64,000 nucleotides of DNA from Caballeronia sp. GAFFF1 (lineage in GTDB: Bacteria > Pseudomonadota > Gammaproteobacteria > Burkholderiales > Burkholderiaceae). Positions 21,732 through 31,282 of the stretch are shown here, piece by piece. Where the stretch lies: positions 124,001 to 188,000 of the forward strand of contig NZ_JALQEM010000005.1 in the NCBI RefSeq assembly GCF_023630705.1. The letters are read 5' to 3'. A program made the translations under genes and the position numbers. The notes below the pieces were generated by a model. That model worked only from the letters and a program-made list of their open reading frames with translations. It was not told the origin of the DNA and ran no database searches. Within the stretch, counting starts at the first letter, position 1, and each line of letters begins with the position of its first letter.

Positions 21732-22187
21732 ATGAGCATCATCGATATCTCCGAGGTCAAGCCCGGCTCCCATGTCACGCTGCATTACCGGCTGGCACTG
21801 GCCGACGGCGCCGACATCGTCAACACCTTCACCGACAAGCCCGCCACGCTCCTGCTTGGCGCGGGCCAGTTGGCCCCGCCGCTAGAAGAAATTCTCCTCG
21901 GGCTCAAGGTCGGCCACCATTCGACCTTTCGGCTAACGCCGGAGCAGGCGTTCGGGCCGCGCAATCCCGAATTGCTGCAGCGCGTGTCGCTCGCGACGCT
22001 GCGCGAAAACAGCATGGTCGGCGAGGATTTTTCGCCCGGGGATCTCGTCGAATTCAACGCGCCCAACGGCGGGCGCTACGCGGGCGTGCTCAAGGAAGTG
22101 GGCGAGACGTCGGCGCTTTTCGACTTCAATCACCCGCTTGCCGGCCAGACGCTGGCGTTCGAAGTGAAAATCATCGGAATTCTGTAG
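21732..22187 (+). CDS. fkpB: FKBP-type peptidyl-prolyl isomerase, SlpA/FkpB type
   Basis: A 151-residue prolyl isomerase/chaperone with the FKBP fold and an inserted-flap segment typical of Slp[16 protein letters not shown] and [20 protein letters not shown] are followed by [16 protein letters not shown]. Two bases separate it from ispH, the same pairing as in enterics. A lone TACAAT at 21610-21615 may belong to its promoter. Confidence 0.92.
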   Translation: MSIIDISEVKPGSHVTLHYRLALADGADIVNTFTDKPATLLLGAGQLAPPLEEILLGLKVGHHSTFRLTPEQAFGPRNPELLQRVSLATLRENSMVGEDFSPGDLVEFNAPNGGRYAGVLKEVGETSALFDFNHPLAGQTLAFEVKIIGIL

Positions 22188-22189
22188 CC

Positions 22190-23158
22190 ATGAGCCTGAC
22201 CGAAAGCCTCACCGATATCGAAACCGACGTCGAAATCCTGCTCGCGCAGCCGCGCGGCTTCTGCGCGGGCGTGGACCGCGCAATCGAGATCGTCGAGCGC
22301 GCGATCAAGCTGTTCGGCGCGCCGATCTACGTGCGTCACGAGATCGTGCATAACGCGTACGTCGTCGCCGATCTGCGCAAGAAGGGCGCGATCTTCATCG
22401 AGGAACTGTCGGACGTGCCCGAGGGCAGCACGCTGATTTTCAGCGCGCACGGCGTCTCGAAAGCCGTGCGCGTCGAAGCGGAAACACGCGGGCTGCGCGT
22501 GTTCGACGCCACGTGCCCGCTCGTGACCAAGGTGCACATGGAAGTCGCGAAGATGCGGCAGGAAGGCTTCGATATCGTGATGATCGGTCACAAGGGGCAC
22601 CCGGAAGTCGAAGGCACGATGGGCCAGTCGGGCGAGGGCATGCATCTGGTCGAAGATATCGAGGACGTGCTAAAGCTCGATTTGCCCGACCCGGACCGCA
22701 TCGCGTACGTGACGCAGACGACGCTTTCGGTCGACGACGCCTCCGCGATCATCGACGCGCTCAAGAACAAGTATCCCGCGATCAAGGAGCCGAAGAAGCA
22801 GGACATCTGCTACGCGACGCAGAATCGCCAGGACGCGGTGAAGTTCCTCGCGCCGCAGTGCGATGTCGTGATCGTGGTCGGCAGCCCGAACAGCTCGAAT
22901 TCGAGCCGGCTGCGCGAAGTGGCCGAACGCAGCGGCATTCCGGCCTATATGGTGGATTCGCCGACGCAGATCGATCCGAACTGGGTCGAAGGCAAAAAGC
23001 GCATCGGCGTGACGGCGGGCGCGTCGGCACCGGAAGTGCTCGCACAGGCCGTGATCGCGCGACTGCGCGAACTCGGCGTGCGCAGCGTGCGCTCGCTCGA
23101 AGGGATCGAAGAGACTATCTCCTTTCCGCTACCGCGCGGCTTGTCGTTGCCGCAATAG
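22190..23158 (+). CDS. ispH: 4-hydroxy-3-methylbut-2-enyl diphosphate reductase
   Basis: A 322-residue iron-sulfur enzyme, last step of the MEP isoprenoid pathway, yielding IPP and DMAPP. The three cluster cysteines are in [14 protein letters not shown] and near [12 protein letters not shown]. The substrate-binding histidines are in RHEIVHN and SAHGVS, with [10 protein letters not shown] further on. It ends the fkpB-ispH pair and is followed by a strong terminator. Confidence 0.97.
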   Translation: MSLTESLTDIETDVEILLAQPRGFCAGVDRAIEIVERAIKLFGAPIYVRHEIVHNAYVVADLRKKGAIFIEELSDVPEGSTLIFSAHGVSKAVRVEAETRGLRVFDATCPLVTKVHMEVAKMRQEGFDIVMIGHKGHPEVEGTMGQSGEGMHLVEDIEDVLKLDLPDPDRIAYVTQTTLSVDDASAIIDALKNKYPAIKEPKKQDICYATQNRQDAVKFLAPQCDVVIVVGSPNSSNSSRLREVAERSGIPAYMVDSPTQIDPNWVEGKKRIGVTAGASAPEVLAQAVIARLRELGVRSVRSLEGIEETISFPLPRGLSLPQ

Positions 23159-23174
23159 TTAGATGAAAGCTTCG

Positions 23175-23200
23175 AAAAGCGCCTGCGGGCGCTTTTTTTT
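23175..23200 (+). terminator. Intrinsic terminator after ispH
   Basis: AAAGCGCC / GGGCGCTTT stem with a TGC loop, followed by eight T residues. Confidence 0.88.
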
Positions 23201-23421
23201 CGCCTGCGTGCATTGCCAACGCGAAAAACGCATGCACCATTCGAGGGCGTCAGCTTAAGTATCGCATCGCGCAAACGTACTCGCCGCCGAGGCGATTAAA
23301 CCCCGTTCCCGGAATGGTGCAACTGCTGCACAAAAGAGGATCGCAACCCGGTTGCGCTTTCGCGCGAAAATCGTCGAAAAATGCGGGTTGCAATGCTGGA
23401 AAACCCCGCCACGCAAGAATA
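23201..23421. other. Intergenic region between ispH and the livK-like gene
   Basis: About 220 bp between the ispH terminator and the promoter of the amino acid transport operon. I see nothing recognisable; an open frame runs through it in phase with the binding protein but lacks family similarity. Confidence 0.45.
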
Positions 23422-23449
23422 TTGCTCGTCTCATATTTAGCGTTACAAT
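23422..23449 (+). promoter_or_regulatory. Promoter of the branched-chain amino acid transport operon
   Basis: TTGCTC (23422-23427), 16 nt, TACAAT (23444-23449), about 65 bases before the ATG of the binding protein. Confidence 0.5.
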
Positions 23450-23514
23450 TCGCGCGTCCTGAGTCCGGAAGGGCCTCTGGCAACGGTTCTGAAAGGCGCA
23501 GGAGATCTGATTTG

Positions 23515-24732
23515 ATGCGATTCAAGTTTGCTTACGCCGTGTCCATCGCGGCTGCGGTTGCAATGGCAACTGCATGCGGCAAGAGGGACGAAGGCGGAGC
23601 GAGCGGAGCAGCACCGGCGGCAAGCGCCCCGACGGCGGCAACGGCTGCGCCGGCACCGGCGAGCGAAGCAACCGTGGTGAAGATCGGCCATGCCGCGCCG
23701 TTGTCCGGCACGCAGGCGCATCTAGGGAAAGACAACGAAAACGGCGCGCGGCTCGCGCTGGAGGAAATCAGCGCGCAAGGTCTCACCATCGACGGCCGCT
23801 CCATTCGCCTCGTGCTCGACAGCCAGGACGACGCAGCCGACCCGCGCACCGGCGAAGAAGCCGCGCAGCGCCTGGTGGACGACCATGTGGTCGCGGTGAT
23901 CGGCCATTTGAATTCGGGCGTATCGATTCCGGCGTCCAAGATTTATAGCGATGCGGGCATCGCGGAGATTTCCCCGTCGACGACGAACCCGCAATACACG
24001 AAGCAGGGTTACAAGACGACCTTCCGCGTGGTCGCAACCGATGCGCTGCAAGGCCCCGTGCTGGCCGGCTACGCGATCAAGACGCTGCACGCGAAGAAAG
24101 TGGTGATCGTGGACGACGCGACCGCTTACGGCCGCGGCCTCGCCGACGAGTTCGCGAAGACGGCGCAGGCGGGCGGGCTGAAGGTCGCCGCGCGCGAGAC
24201 GACATCGGAGAAGGCGCGCAACTTCAAGGCGATCCTCTTGAAAATCAAGCGCATGCAGCCGGACGCCGTGATGTACGGCGGCATGGACGCAACGGGCGGC
24301 CCGTTCGCGAAAGAAGCGGCGGCGCTCGGCGTGAAGGCGAAGATTCTGGCGGGCGACGGCGTTTGCACGCAGCAACTGCCGGAACTGGCAGGCGACGCGG
24401 TGCAGAACGTCGTGTGTTCCGAAGCGGGACCCGCGCTCGCGAAGATGGACAAGGGCGCGGACTTCGCGCAGAAGTACGAGGCACGGTTTCACACGCCAGT
24501 GCAGATTTACGCGCCGTTCACGTACGACGCGGTGTACGTGATCGTCGACGCAATGAAGCGCGCCAATTCCATCGAGGCGAGCAAGGTGCTCGCGGCGATG
24601 GCCACGACGGATTTCAACGGTCTGACGGGGCATATCGCTTTCGACGACAAAGGCGATCTGAAGACGAGCACCATCACGCTTTACGACTTCAAGGACAACA
24701 AGAAGGACGTGCTCGACGTCGTGAAGCAGTAG
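23515..24732 (+). CDS. livK: Branched-chain amino acid ABC transporter substrate-binding protein, probable lipoprotein
   Basis: A 405-residue periplasmic binding protein of the Leu/Ile/Val (type I) family. The start at 23515 has an AGGAGA ribosome-binding site. The N-terminus MRFKFAYAV, an Ala-rich hydrophobic stretch and ATAC at residues 18-21 look like a lipoprotein signal. An Ala/Pro/Ser linker to about residue 58 follows. The mature domain starts VVKIGHAAPLSG and carries IGHLNSGVSIPASKIY and YAPFTYDAVYV. It heads the livHMGF genes; the ligand could be another amino acid. Confidence 0.92.
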   Translation: MRFKFAYAVSIAAAVAMATACGKRDEGGASGAAPAASAPTAATAAPAPASEATVVKIGHAAPLSGTQAHLGKDNENGARLALEEISAQGLTIDGRSIRLVLDSQDDAADPRTGEEAAQRLVDDHVVAVIGHLNSGVSIPASKIYSDAGIAEISPSTTNPQYTKQGYKTTFRVVATDALQGPVLAGYAIKTLHAKKVVIVDDATAYGRGLADEFAKTAQAGGLKVAARETTSEKARNFKAILLKIKRMQPDAVMYGGMDATGGPFAKEAAALGVKAKILAGDGVCTQQLPELAGDAVQNVVCSEAGPALAKMDKGADFAQKYEARFHTPVQIYAPFTYDAVYVIVDAMKRANSIEASKVLAAMATTDFNGLTGHIAFDDKGDLKTSTITLYDFKDNKKDVLDVVKQ

Positions 24733-24953
24733 CAGCAGGCGTTTGCAGTCTTGCGGCGCCTATCCGACAAGCGCCGTTTCGCATCCGTCTGGCGGGCGCT
24801 CGCACCTATCCGGCGGCGGGCGCAACGGCAGGCGATTAACCCTTACCGGTTTTTTTAAAAGTACGCGCAGTGCTGCTCCAGATTTCGCTTCACACCGGTT
24901 TATCGGCCGGTGATAAAGGCGTCATCCGGTCGCACGGGGCTAAGGAGCTTTAT
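24733..24953. other. Spacer between the binding protein and livH
   Basis: 221 bp, long for an operon spacer. A small inverted repeat (CACCGG / CCGGTG, about 24891-24912) precedes the livH ribosome-binding site (TAAGGAG). It could be a processing or attenuation hairpin that lowers permease expression relative to the binding protein; this is inference. Confidence 0.35.
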
Positions 24954-25904
24954 ATGGATATTTTCATCCAGCAGATCCTCAACGGTCTGGTGCTTGGCAG
25001 CGTCTACGCCATCATCGCGTTGGGTTACACGATGGTGTACGGCATTCTCGGCATCATCAACTTCGCGCACGGCGACGTGCTGATGGTGGGCGCGATGGTG
25101 GCGCTTTCAGCCATCGGCGTCATGCAGAACCACTTTCCCTCGATGCCCGGCCCGATCATGCTGACCATCGCGCTCGTCGTCGCGGCGATCGTCTGCGCGA
25201 TCGTCGGCTATACCATCGAACGCGTCGCGTACCGGCCGCTGCGCAAGGCGCCGCGTCTCGCGCCGCTCATCACCGCAATCGGCGTGTCGATCCTGCTGCA
25301 AACGGTCGCCATGATGATCTGGGGCCGCAACCCGCTCGCGTTCCCGCAGCTTCTGCCGACCGATCCGATCAACGTCATCACCGCGACTGAAACCCGTCCC
25401 GGCGCGGTCATCTCGATGACGGAAATCGTGATCATCGTGGTGGCGTTCCTCGTGATGGGCGGCCTTCTGCTGCTCGTGCACAAGACCAAGCTCGGCCGCG
25501 CGATGCGCGCGATCGCGGAGAACCCCGGCGTCGCTTCGCTGATGGGCGTGAACCCGAACTTCGTGATCTCGGCGACCTTCATGATCGGCTCGGCGCTTGC
25601 TGCGCTCGCCGGCGTGATGATCGCGTCCGAATACGGCAACGCTCACTTCTACATGGGCTTCATTCCCGGCCTGAAGGCGTTCACCGCGGCGGTGCTGGGC
25701 GGCATCGGCAACCTGGGCGGCGCGATGGTCGGCGGCGTGCTCCTCGGTTTGATCGAACAGTTGGGCGCCGGTTACATCGGCAATCTGACGGGCGGCGTCT
25801 TCGGTTCCAACTACCAGGACGTGTTCGCCTTCATCGTGCTGATCATCGTGCTCGTGTTCCGTCCGTCGGGTCTGCTCGGCGAACGTGTCGCGGACCGCGC
25901 TTAA
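24954..25904 (+). CDS. livH: Branched-chain amino acid ABC transporter permease LivH
   Basis: A 316-residue inner-membrane permease with about eight helices. It begins MDIFIQQILNGLVLGSVYAI and contains NFAHGDVLMVGA, RPLRKAPRLAPLI and FPGLKAFTAAVLGG-like segments typical of LivH. The ATG at 24954 is preceded by TAAGGAG, which decides the start in a longer frame. It pairs with LivM to form the channel. Confidence 0.96.
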   Translation: MDIFIQQILNGLVLGSVYAIIALGYTMVYGILGIINFAHGDVLMVGAMVALSAIGVMQNHFPSMPGPIMLTIALVVAAIVCAIVGYTIERVAYRPLRKAPRLAPLITAIGVSILLQTVAMMIWGRNPLAFPQLLPTDPINVITATETRPGAVISMTEIVIIVVAFLVMGGLLLLVHKTKLGRAMRAIAENPGVASLMGVNPNFVISATFMIGSALAALAGVMIASEYGNAHFYMGFIPGLKAFTAAVLGGIGNLGGAMVGGVLLGLIEQLGAGYIGNLTGGVFGSNYQDVFAFIVLIIVLVFRPSGLLGERVADRA

Positions 25905-25928
25905 AGACCGTGTGAGGAGCTCTACAAA

Positions 25929-27098
25929 ATGACTTCGATTCAACCGATTGAGCCGTCCACGACGCTCATCCCCGAGAAGAACACGGGCAAGACGCTCGTC
26001 GTCGGCATCATCGTCGCCGCGTTCGTGATCGCCGCGCCGATGGTCATCGGCGCAGCCGGCGGCAACTACTGGGTCCGCGTGCTCGACTTCGCGATGCTTT
26101 ACGTGATGCTCGCGCTCGGCCTCAACGTCGTGGTCGGCTTCGCCGGCCTGCTGGACCTGGGCTACATCGCGTTCTATGCGGTCGGCGCGTACGTGGCGGC
26201 GCTCCTGTCGTCGCCGCAGCTGACCTCGCAGTTCGAATGGATCGCGCATCTCGCGCCGGGCGGGCTGCACGTGCCGTTCCTTCTGATCGTGCCGGTCGCG
26301 ATGGCGCTCGCCGCCACGTTCGGCGTGCTGCTCGGCGCGCCGACGCTGCGTCTGCGCGGCGACTACCTCGCTATCGTGACGCTCGGCTTCGGTGAAATCG
26401 TGCGGATTTTCATGAACAACCTCGACCGTCCGATCAACATCACGAACGGCCCGAAAGGCATCACGGGCATCGATCCGGTCACGGTGGCGGGCTTCAACCT
26501 GTCGCAGACGCACGAGCTTTTCGGCATGAAGTTCCCGTCGGTGTACATGTATTACTACCTGTTCGTGCTCGGCGCGCTCATCGTGATCTGGGTCTGTACG
26601 CGCCTGCAACATTCGCGCATCGGCCGTGCGTGGGCCGCGATCCGCGAAGACGAAATCGCCGCGAAGGCGATGGGCATCAACACGCGTAACGTGAAGCTGC
26701 TCGCGTTCGCGATGGGCGCGTCGTTCGGCGGCCTGTCGGGCGCGATGTTCGGCGCGTTCCAGGGCTTCGTCTCGCCGGAATCGTTCACGTTCTGGGAATC
26801 GATCGTCGTGCTGGCGTGCGTGGTGCTCGGCGGCATGGGACACATTCCGGGCGTGATTCTCGGCGCGGTGCTGCTTGCCGTGTTCCCCGAATTCCTGCGC
26901 TCGACGATGGGTCCGCTGCAAAACGCCGTCTTCGGCCATCAGATCGTGGATACCGAAGTCATCCGCCAGTTGCTGTACGGTCTGGCGATGGTGCTGATCA
27001 TGCTGTATCGCTCGGAAGGCCTGTGGCCCGCCGCGAAACACGAAGACAAGATCGCGAAGATCGCGAAGCGCAACGGCAAGAAGCCGGTGCGCGCCTAA
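25929..27098 (+). CDS. livM: Branched-chain amino acid ABC transporter permease LivM
   Basis: A 389-residue multi-pass permease. ALGLNVVVGFAGLLDLGYIA, then GDYLAIVTLGFGEI, and the loop AAIREDEIAAKAMGIN are characteristic of LivM. The C-terminus has a basic tail (KIAKIAKRNGKK). A GAGGAG ribosome-binding site lies 24 bases after livH. It acts with LivH as the transmembrane heterodimer. Confidence 0.96.
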   Translation: MTSIQPIEPSTTLIPEKNTGKTLVVGIIVAAFVIAAPMVIGAAGGNYWVRVLDFAMLYVMLALGLNVVVGFAGLLDLGYIAFYAVGAYVAALLSSPQLTSQFEWIAHLAPGGLHVPFLLIVPVAMALAATFGVLLGAPTLRLRGDYLAIVTLGFGEIVRIFMNNLDRPINITNGPKGITGIDPVTVAGFNLSQTHELFGMKFPSVYMYYYLFVLGALIVIWVCTRLQHSRIGRAWAAIREDEIAAKAMGINTRNVKLLAFAMGASFGGLSGAMFGAFQGFVSPESFTFWESIVVLACVVLGGMGHIPGVILGAVLLAVFPEFLRSTMGPLQNAVFGHQIVDTEVIRQLLYGLAMVLIMLYRSEGLWPAAKHEDKIAKIAKRNGKKPVRA

Positions 27099-27114
27099 GC
27101 GGGGGAATCAAAAA

Positions 27115-27891
27115 ATGAGCGACAAACGTACTCGATTGTCCGTGAAGGGCGTGAACAAGCGGTTCGGCGGCTTGCAGGCGCTGTCGGAAGTGGGCCTCGA
27201 AATCAAGGAAGGCGAAATCTACGGCCTGATCGGCCCGAACGGCGCGGGCAAGACGACGTTCTTCAACGTCATCACGGGCCTCTACACGCCGGATTCCGGC
27301 GAATTCAAGCTCGACGGCGAAGCCTACACGCCGACCGCCGTGTATCAGGTGGCGAAGGCGGGCATCGCACGCACGTTCCAGAACATTCGCCTCTTCGGCG
27401 GCATGACCGCGCTGGAGAACGTGATGGTCGGCCGCCATGTGCGCACGAAGCACGGCCTCATCGGCGCGGTGTTCCAGACGCCCGCCGAACGTCGTGAAGA
27501 GAAGGAAATCAAGGAGCGCGCGCTGGAACTGCTGGAGTATGTCGGCGTGTTGCAATACGCGGACTACACGTCGCGCAATCTGTCGTATGGCCATCAGCGT
27601 CGTCTGGAGATCGCGCGTGCGCTCGCCACCGATCCGAAGCTGCTCGCGCTCGACGAGCCGGCAGCCGGCATGAACGCGACGGAGAAAGTCGAACTGACGC
27701 GCCTGCTCGACAAGATTCGCGCGGACGGCAAGACGATTCTGTTGATCGAACACGACGTGAAACTCGTGATGGGATTGTGCAACCGCATGACGGTGCTCGA
27801 TTACGGCAAGGTGATCGCCGAAGGTCTGCCGCAGGACGTGCAGAAGGACCCGAAGGTGATCGAGGCATATCTGGGTGCGGGGGTGCACTAA
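27115..27891 (+). CDS. livG: Branched-chain amino acid ABC transporter ATP-binding protein LivG
   Basis: A 258-residue ATPase subunit. Walker A is GPNGAGKTT, the signature is LSYGHQRRLEIARAL and Walker B ends in ALDEPAAGMN, with a switch His in LLIEHDVKLVMGL. LSYG instead of LSGG is normal for LivG. Its stop is immediately followed by the livF ATG (TAAATG). Confidence 0.96.
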   Translation: MSDKRTRLSVKGVNKRFGGLQALSEVGLEIKEGEIYGLIGPNGAGKTTFFNVITGLYTPDSGEFKLDGEAYTPTAVYQVAKAGIARTFQNIRLFGGMTALENVMVGRHVRTKHGLIGAVFQTPAERREEKEIKERALELLEYVGVLQYADYTSRNLSYGHQRRLEIARALATDPKLLALDEPAAGMNATEKVELTRLLDKIRADGKTILLIEHDVKLVMGLCNRMTVLDYGKVIAEGLPQDVQKDPKVIEAYLGAGVH

Positions 27892-28614
27892 ATGGCGACC
27901 ACAAGCGCAATGTTGAAGGTCAAGGGTCTGCAGGTGAACTACGGCGGCATCCAGGCGGTGAAGGGTGTCGACCTGGAAGTCGGGCAGGGCGAACTCGTTA
28001 CGCTGATCGGCGCGAACGGCGCGGGCAAGACCACGACGATGAAGGCCATCACGGGCCTGAAGCCGTTCTCGGGCGGCGACATCGAGTACATGGGCCAGTC
28101 GATCAAGGGCGTGCCCACGCACGAGCTTTTGAAGCGCGGACTCGCGATGGTGCCGGAGGGGCGCGGCATCTTCGCGCGCATGTCGATTCTCGAGAATATG
28201 CAGATGGGCGCGTATCTGCGCAACGATTCGGATGGCATTCAGAAGGACACCGAACGGATGTTCGGCTTCTTCCCGCGCCTGAAGGAGCGGGCGTCGCAGT
28301 ATGCGGGCACGCTTTCGGGCGGCGAGCAGCAAATGCTGGCAATGGCGCGCGCCTTGTTGTCGCGTCCGAAACTGCTGTTGCTCGACGAGCCTTCGATGGG
28401 ACTTTCGCCGATCATGGTCGAGAAGATCTTCGAAGTCGTTCGCGAGATTTCGTCGGAAGGGCTGACGGTGCTGCTCGTCGAGCAGAATGCGCGGCTTGCT
28501 CTTCAGGCCGCTAATCGCGGGTATGTGATGGATTCGGGTACCGTCACCATGTCCGGCGATGCTAAGGTCATGCTCGATGATCCTAAGGTTCGGGCTGCCT
28601 ATTTGGGCGAGTGA
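27892..28614 (+). CDS. livF: Branched-chain amino acid ABC transporter ATP-binding protein LivF
   Basis: A 240-residue ATPase subunit, partner of LivG. Walker A is GANGAGKTTTM, the signature LSGGEQQMLAMARAL and Walker B LLLLDEPSMGLSP. It is the last gene of the operon. No clear hairpin terminator follows directly; the next sequence is a T-rich tract and then the repeat island. Confidence 0.96.
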   Translation: MATTSAMLKVKGLQVNYGGIQAVKGVDLEVGQGELVTLIGANGAGKTTTMKAITGLKPFSGGDIEYMGQSIKGVPTHELLKRGLAMVPEGRGIFARMSILENMQMGAYLRNDSDGIQKDTERMFGFFPRLKERASQYAGTLSGGEQQMLAMARALLSRPKLLLLDEPSMGLSPIMVEKIFEVVREISSEGLTVLLVEQNARLALQAANRGYVMDSGTVTMSGDAKVMLDDPKVRAAYLGE

Positions 28615-28687
28615 GGTTTTTTTTCTTTCCTCGCGGGGCGGGGGTGTTGTTTGCTTCCCGCTCGGTTCGTTTCTTGGTTTACTCGTT

Positions 28688-28915
28688 GAACTTGTATTCG
28701 CGTCGGTCTATTGGCGTTGCCCCTCCCCGGGGCGGGGGTCACTTTCTTTGCTGCTGCAAAGAAAGTAACCAAAGAAAGCAGCTTTCTTGGCCCGCAGCAC
28801 TAACAGCGTGGTCACTCCGCAGAAGAACCGTGGCACTCAGCTAATCGGCAACCCTGAATCACCTTCCACGCCCGCTGAGCGCCACGTCCTCCGAGCCCTT
28901 TGGCTCGTTAACACC
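28688..28915 (+). repeat. Left arm of a large inverted repeat
   Basis: About 228 bp that reappear, imperfectly and inverted, at 29037-29271. Shared blocks include the GAACTTGT edge, GGGGCGGGGGTCAC, the palindrome at 28741-28766 (ACTTTCTTTGC / GCAAAGAAAGT), GTCACTCCGCAGAAGA, TGAATCACCTTCCACGCCC and GGCTCGTTAACACC. Short frames across it do not look like proteins. Confidence 0.9.
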
Positions 28916-29036
28916 ACACTTCGCTTTATGCTCCGCCTGCGGTCGAGGCTTGGCACACCGCCCAACATTGTCCGGAATGCTAATGTTATGCGAATGCGCA
29001 TTTGCGCGGACAAGCGCGCGTACCTACGCAAACATC

Positions 29037-29271
29037 GGTGTTAACGAGCCAAGGGGCTCGGAGGACGTGGTGCTCAGTGGGCGTGGAAGGTGATTCAAGG
29101 CTGCAATCCAACTGAGTACCACCGCTCTTCTGCGGAGTGACTACACTCTACTTGCTTCGTGCGGTTCCGAAAAAAGCTGCTTTCTTTGGTTACTTTCTTT
29201 GCAGCAGCAAAGAAAGTGACCCCCGCCCCGGGAAGGGGCAACACTAATAGACCGACGCGAAAACAAGTTCC
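29037..29271 (-). repeat. Right arm of the large inverted repeat
   Basis: Inverted, imperfect copy of 28688-28915, including its own copy of the hairpin palindrome at 29192-29217. The two arms are separated by about 121 bp without a gene. Small insertions and substitutions distinguish the arms, so the duplication is not fresh. Confidence 0.9.
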
Positions 29272-29344
29272 ACGAAGAAAGCAGCGGGCACCCCCATAAA
29301 CCGACGCGAAAACAAGTTCCACGAACAAAGCAGCGGGCACCCCC
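29251..29344 (+). repeat. Two tandem copies of a 45-bp unit (period 49)
   Basis: 29251-29295 and 29300-29344 differ at one position. Each starts ACCGACGCGAAAACAAGTTC and ends GCAGCGGGCACCCCC. A third, decayed start (ACCGACACAAAAG) is at 29371. The first copy overlaps the outer edge of the inverted repeat. Confidence 0.88.
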
Positions 29345-29398
29345 GCTCCGGAGAGGGGCAACACAAATAGACCGACACAAAAGAACGAAGCAACAAAC

Positions 29399-29821
29399 CT
29401 AAAGCCGCTTCCCAAGACTAACGACCTCATCAACGCGATACCCAAGCCGCTCATAAAACGGCAAAAGATCCCGCCGAGCAGAAAGAATCTGCAAATTAAC
29501 CTTAGGGCATCCAGCACGGACAAGCGCCGCTTCCGCATGAAGCATTAAAGCGCGCCCATACCCGCGCCCCCGCAGGGAAGCCGCAACGGCGAGCGAATAA
29601 ATCCACCCGCGATGCCCGTCGTATCCGCACATCACAGTCCCGACGACATCCCCCTCGAGCACTCCGACAAAGAACAACTCCGGCTGCGTCCTCATCTTGT
29701 TGGCGATCGACAAAGCCGGATCGCGCTGCGGCCGCGATGCATCCGCGTACTCCGGGAACACATCGCGCCACAGAGCGATCACGGCATCGCGATCGCTCGC
29801 ATCGAACGTGCGGATGATCAC
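29399..29821 (-). CDS. GNAT-family N-acetyltransferase
   Basis: A 140-residue acetyltransferase resembling the YpeA group, with the acetyl-CoA-binding motif [11 protein letters not shown] and the C-terminal [15 protein letters not shown]. The start is a GTG at 29819-29821 that overlaps the stop codon of the upstream aminotransferase (GTGA), so the two are coupled. The substrate is unknown. The gene ends next to the repeat island. Confidence 0.88.
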   Translation of the reverse strand: MIIRTFDASDRDAVIALWRDVFPEYADASRPQRDPALSIANKMRTQPELFFVGVLEGDVVGTVMCGYDGHRGWIYSLAVAASLRGRGYGRALMLHAEAALVRAGCPKVNLQILSARRDLLPFYERLGYRVDEVVSLGKRL

Positions 29822-31002
29822 AGCGAATCGAGGACCGAGCGCAGCATCGACATCATTTGATCGATCTCGTCCTTGGTCACATTGAGCGCGGGCATGAAGC
29901 GCAGCAGATTGGGCCGCGCCGCGTTCAGCAAGAGTCCGTCAGGCTGCATCAGCCGAGCCTTCTCGACAATCTGCGGCCCCTGATCGCCATCCAGCAGCAA
30001 CGCGCGCAACAGACCTTCGCCGCGCTCGCCGTTGAAGCCGCGTTCGTCCGATAGCTTCAGCAATTCCGAACGCAAATACTCGCCGCGCTCGCGCACGCCT
30101 TCGAGAAAGCCCGGTGCCGTCAGTTGCGAAATCACTGAGAAGCCCGCCGCCGTCATCAGCGGATTGCCGTTGTACGTGCCGCCCTGATCGCCCGCTTCGA
30201 AGCACGCCACATCCGCCGTGGAAAGCAGCGCCGCGAGCGGCACGCCGCCGCCGATGCCCTTGCCGAGCGTCATGATGTCCGGCTCGATGCCCGACAGCTC
30301 GTACGCGAACAACGTGCCCGCGCGACCGCAGCCGCTTTGCACTTCATCGACGATCAAGAGGATGTTGTGCCGCTTCGTCAGCGCGCGCAGCTCCCGCATG
30401 AACTCGCGCGTCGCGGGAATCACGCCGCCTTCGCCCTGAATCGGCTCCAGCATCACGGCCACGGTCTTTTCGTTGATGAGCTTCTCGACCGATGCGATGT
30501 CGTTCAGGTCCGCCTTCGGAAAGCCCGGCACCTGCGGCGCGTAGATCGTGTCCCAGCCCGCCTTGCCGCTTGCCGACATGGTCGCGAGCGTGCGGCCGTG
30601 AAAGCTGTGATCGAACGTGATGATCTCGTACGCGCCGTTGCGGAACTTGCGGCCCCACTTGCGCGAGAGCTTGATGGCGCCTTCGTTCGCTTCCGCGCCG
30701 CTATTGGCGAAGAACACCTTGTCGAAGCAACTGTGCTCGGTGAGCAGCGCGGCGAGCTTCGCCATCGGCTCGTTGTAGAACGCGGGCGATGGATTGATCA
30801 GCGTGCGCGCCTGCTTCTCGAGCGCCTCGATCACGCCGTCGTTGCAGTGGCCGAGCGAATTCACGGCCCAGCCCTGAATGAAGTCGAGATAGCGTTTGCC
30901 GGTGTTGTCGTAAAGCCAGGAGCCCTTGCCGCGCGTGAACACGATCTCGGGGCGGTTCGTGATGTACATCAGCGAATCGACGGGGTACTCATTGAAATTC
31001 AT
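29818..31002 (-). CDS. argD: Acetylornithine aminotransferase family protein (PLP-dependent)
   Basis: A 394-residue class III aminotransferase with N-terminus [46 protein letters not shown] and [17 protein letters not shown] are present, and the PLP lysine is in TLGKGIGGG. It probably catalyses transamination of N-acetylornithine in arginine synthesis; succinylornithine or other omega-amino substrates cannot be excluded. The ATG at 31000-31002 is preferred to a frame extension without similarity. It overlaps the GNAT gene. Confidence 0.88.
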   Translation of the reverse strand: MNFNEYPVDSLMYITNRPEIVFTRGKGSWLYDNTGKRYLDFIQGWAVNSLGHCNDGVIEALEKQARTLINPSPAFYNEPMAKLAALLTEHSCFDKVFFANSGAEANEGAIKLSRKWGRKFRNGAYEIITFDHSFHGRTLATMSASGKAGWDTIYAPQVPGFPKADLNDIASVEKLINEKTVAVMLEPIQGEGGVIPATREFMRELRALTKRHNILLIVDEVQSGCGRAGTLFAYELSGIEPDIMTLGKGIGGGVPLAALLSTADVACFEAGDQGGTYNGNPLMTAAGFSVISQLTAPGFLEGVRERGEYLRSELLKLSDERGFNGERGEGLLRALLLDGDQGPQIVEKARLMQPDGLLLNAARPNLLRFMPALNVTKDEIDQMMSMLRSVLDSL

Positions 31003-31041
31003 GACAGCGGGCTCCGGGCGTTGACTCAGGTAAAAAACGGC

Positions 31042-31078
31042 GCGCAAAAAACAAAAGCCACGGTGTTTCCGTGGCTTC
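31042..31078 (-). terminator. Intrinsic terminator after the 2Fe-2S reductase
   Basis: Minus strand: AAGCCACGG / CCGTGGCTT stem followed by TTTGTTTTTT. It lies between the reductase gene and argD. Confidence 0.8.
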
Positions 31079-31282
31079 ATTCTTTGCGCTTCAGACTAAC
31101 CGAACATGACGAGCGCGAATGCATGACGAGCCAGCGGCATCCCTAGGGAAGCGGCGAGCGGCGGCGTCGGACGATGTAGGCGATTCGGTTCATTCGCGAA
31201 GGATACGTGATGACGTTCGTGCATGTAAACCGCCGGCGTCGATTTGTTGCGCGCCGGCGGCATGCGTGGACCGCGCGGGCCG

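Noticed and set aside
25107..27041. A 644-codon minus-strand frame across livH-livM
   Set aside because: It spans two real genes on the other strand and has His/Arg/Asp bias, the mark of an antisense frame.
28688..29271. The inverted repeat as an insertion sequence or MITE
   Set aside because: No transposase and no clear target-site duplication are visible. The arms are long relative to the centre, so I record it only as a repeat.
28559..29380. Short frames across the inverted-repeat island
   Set aside because: They recur because the DNA repeats, read in different phases, and have no ribosome-binding sites or family features.
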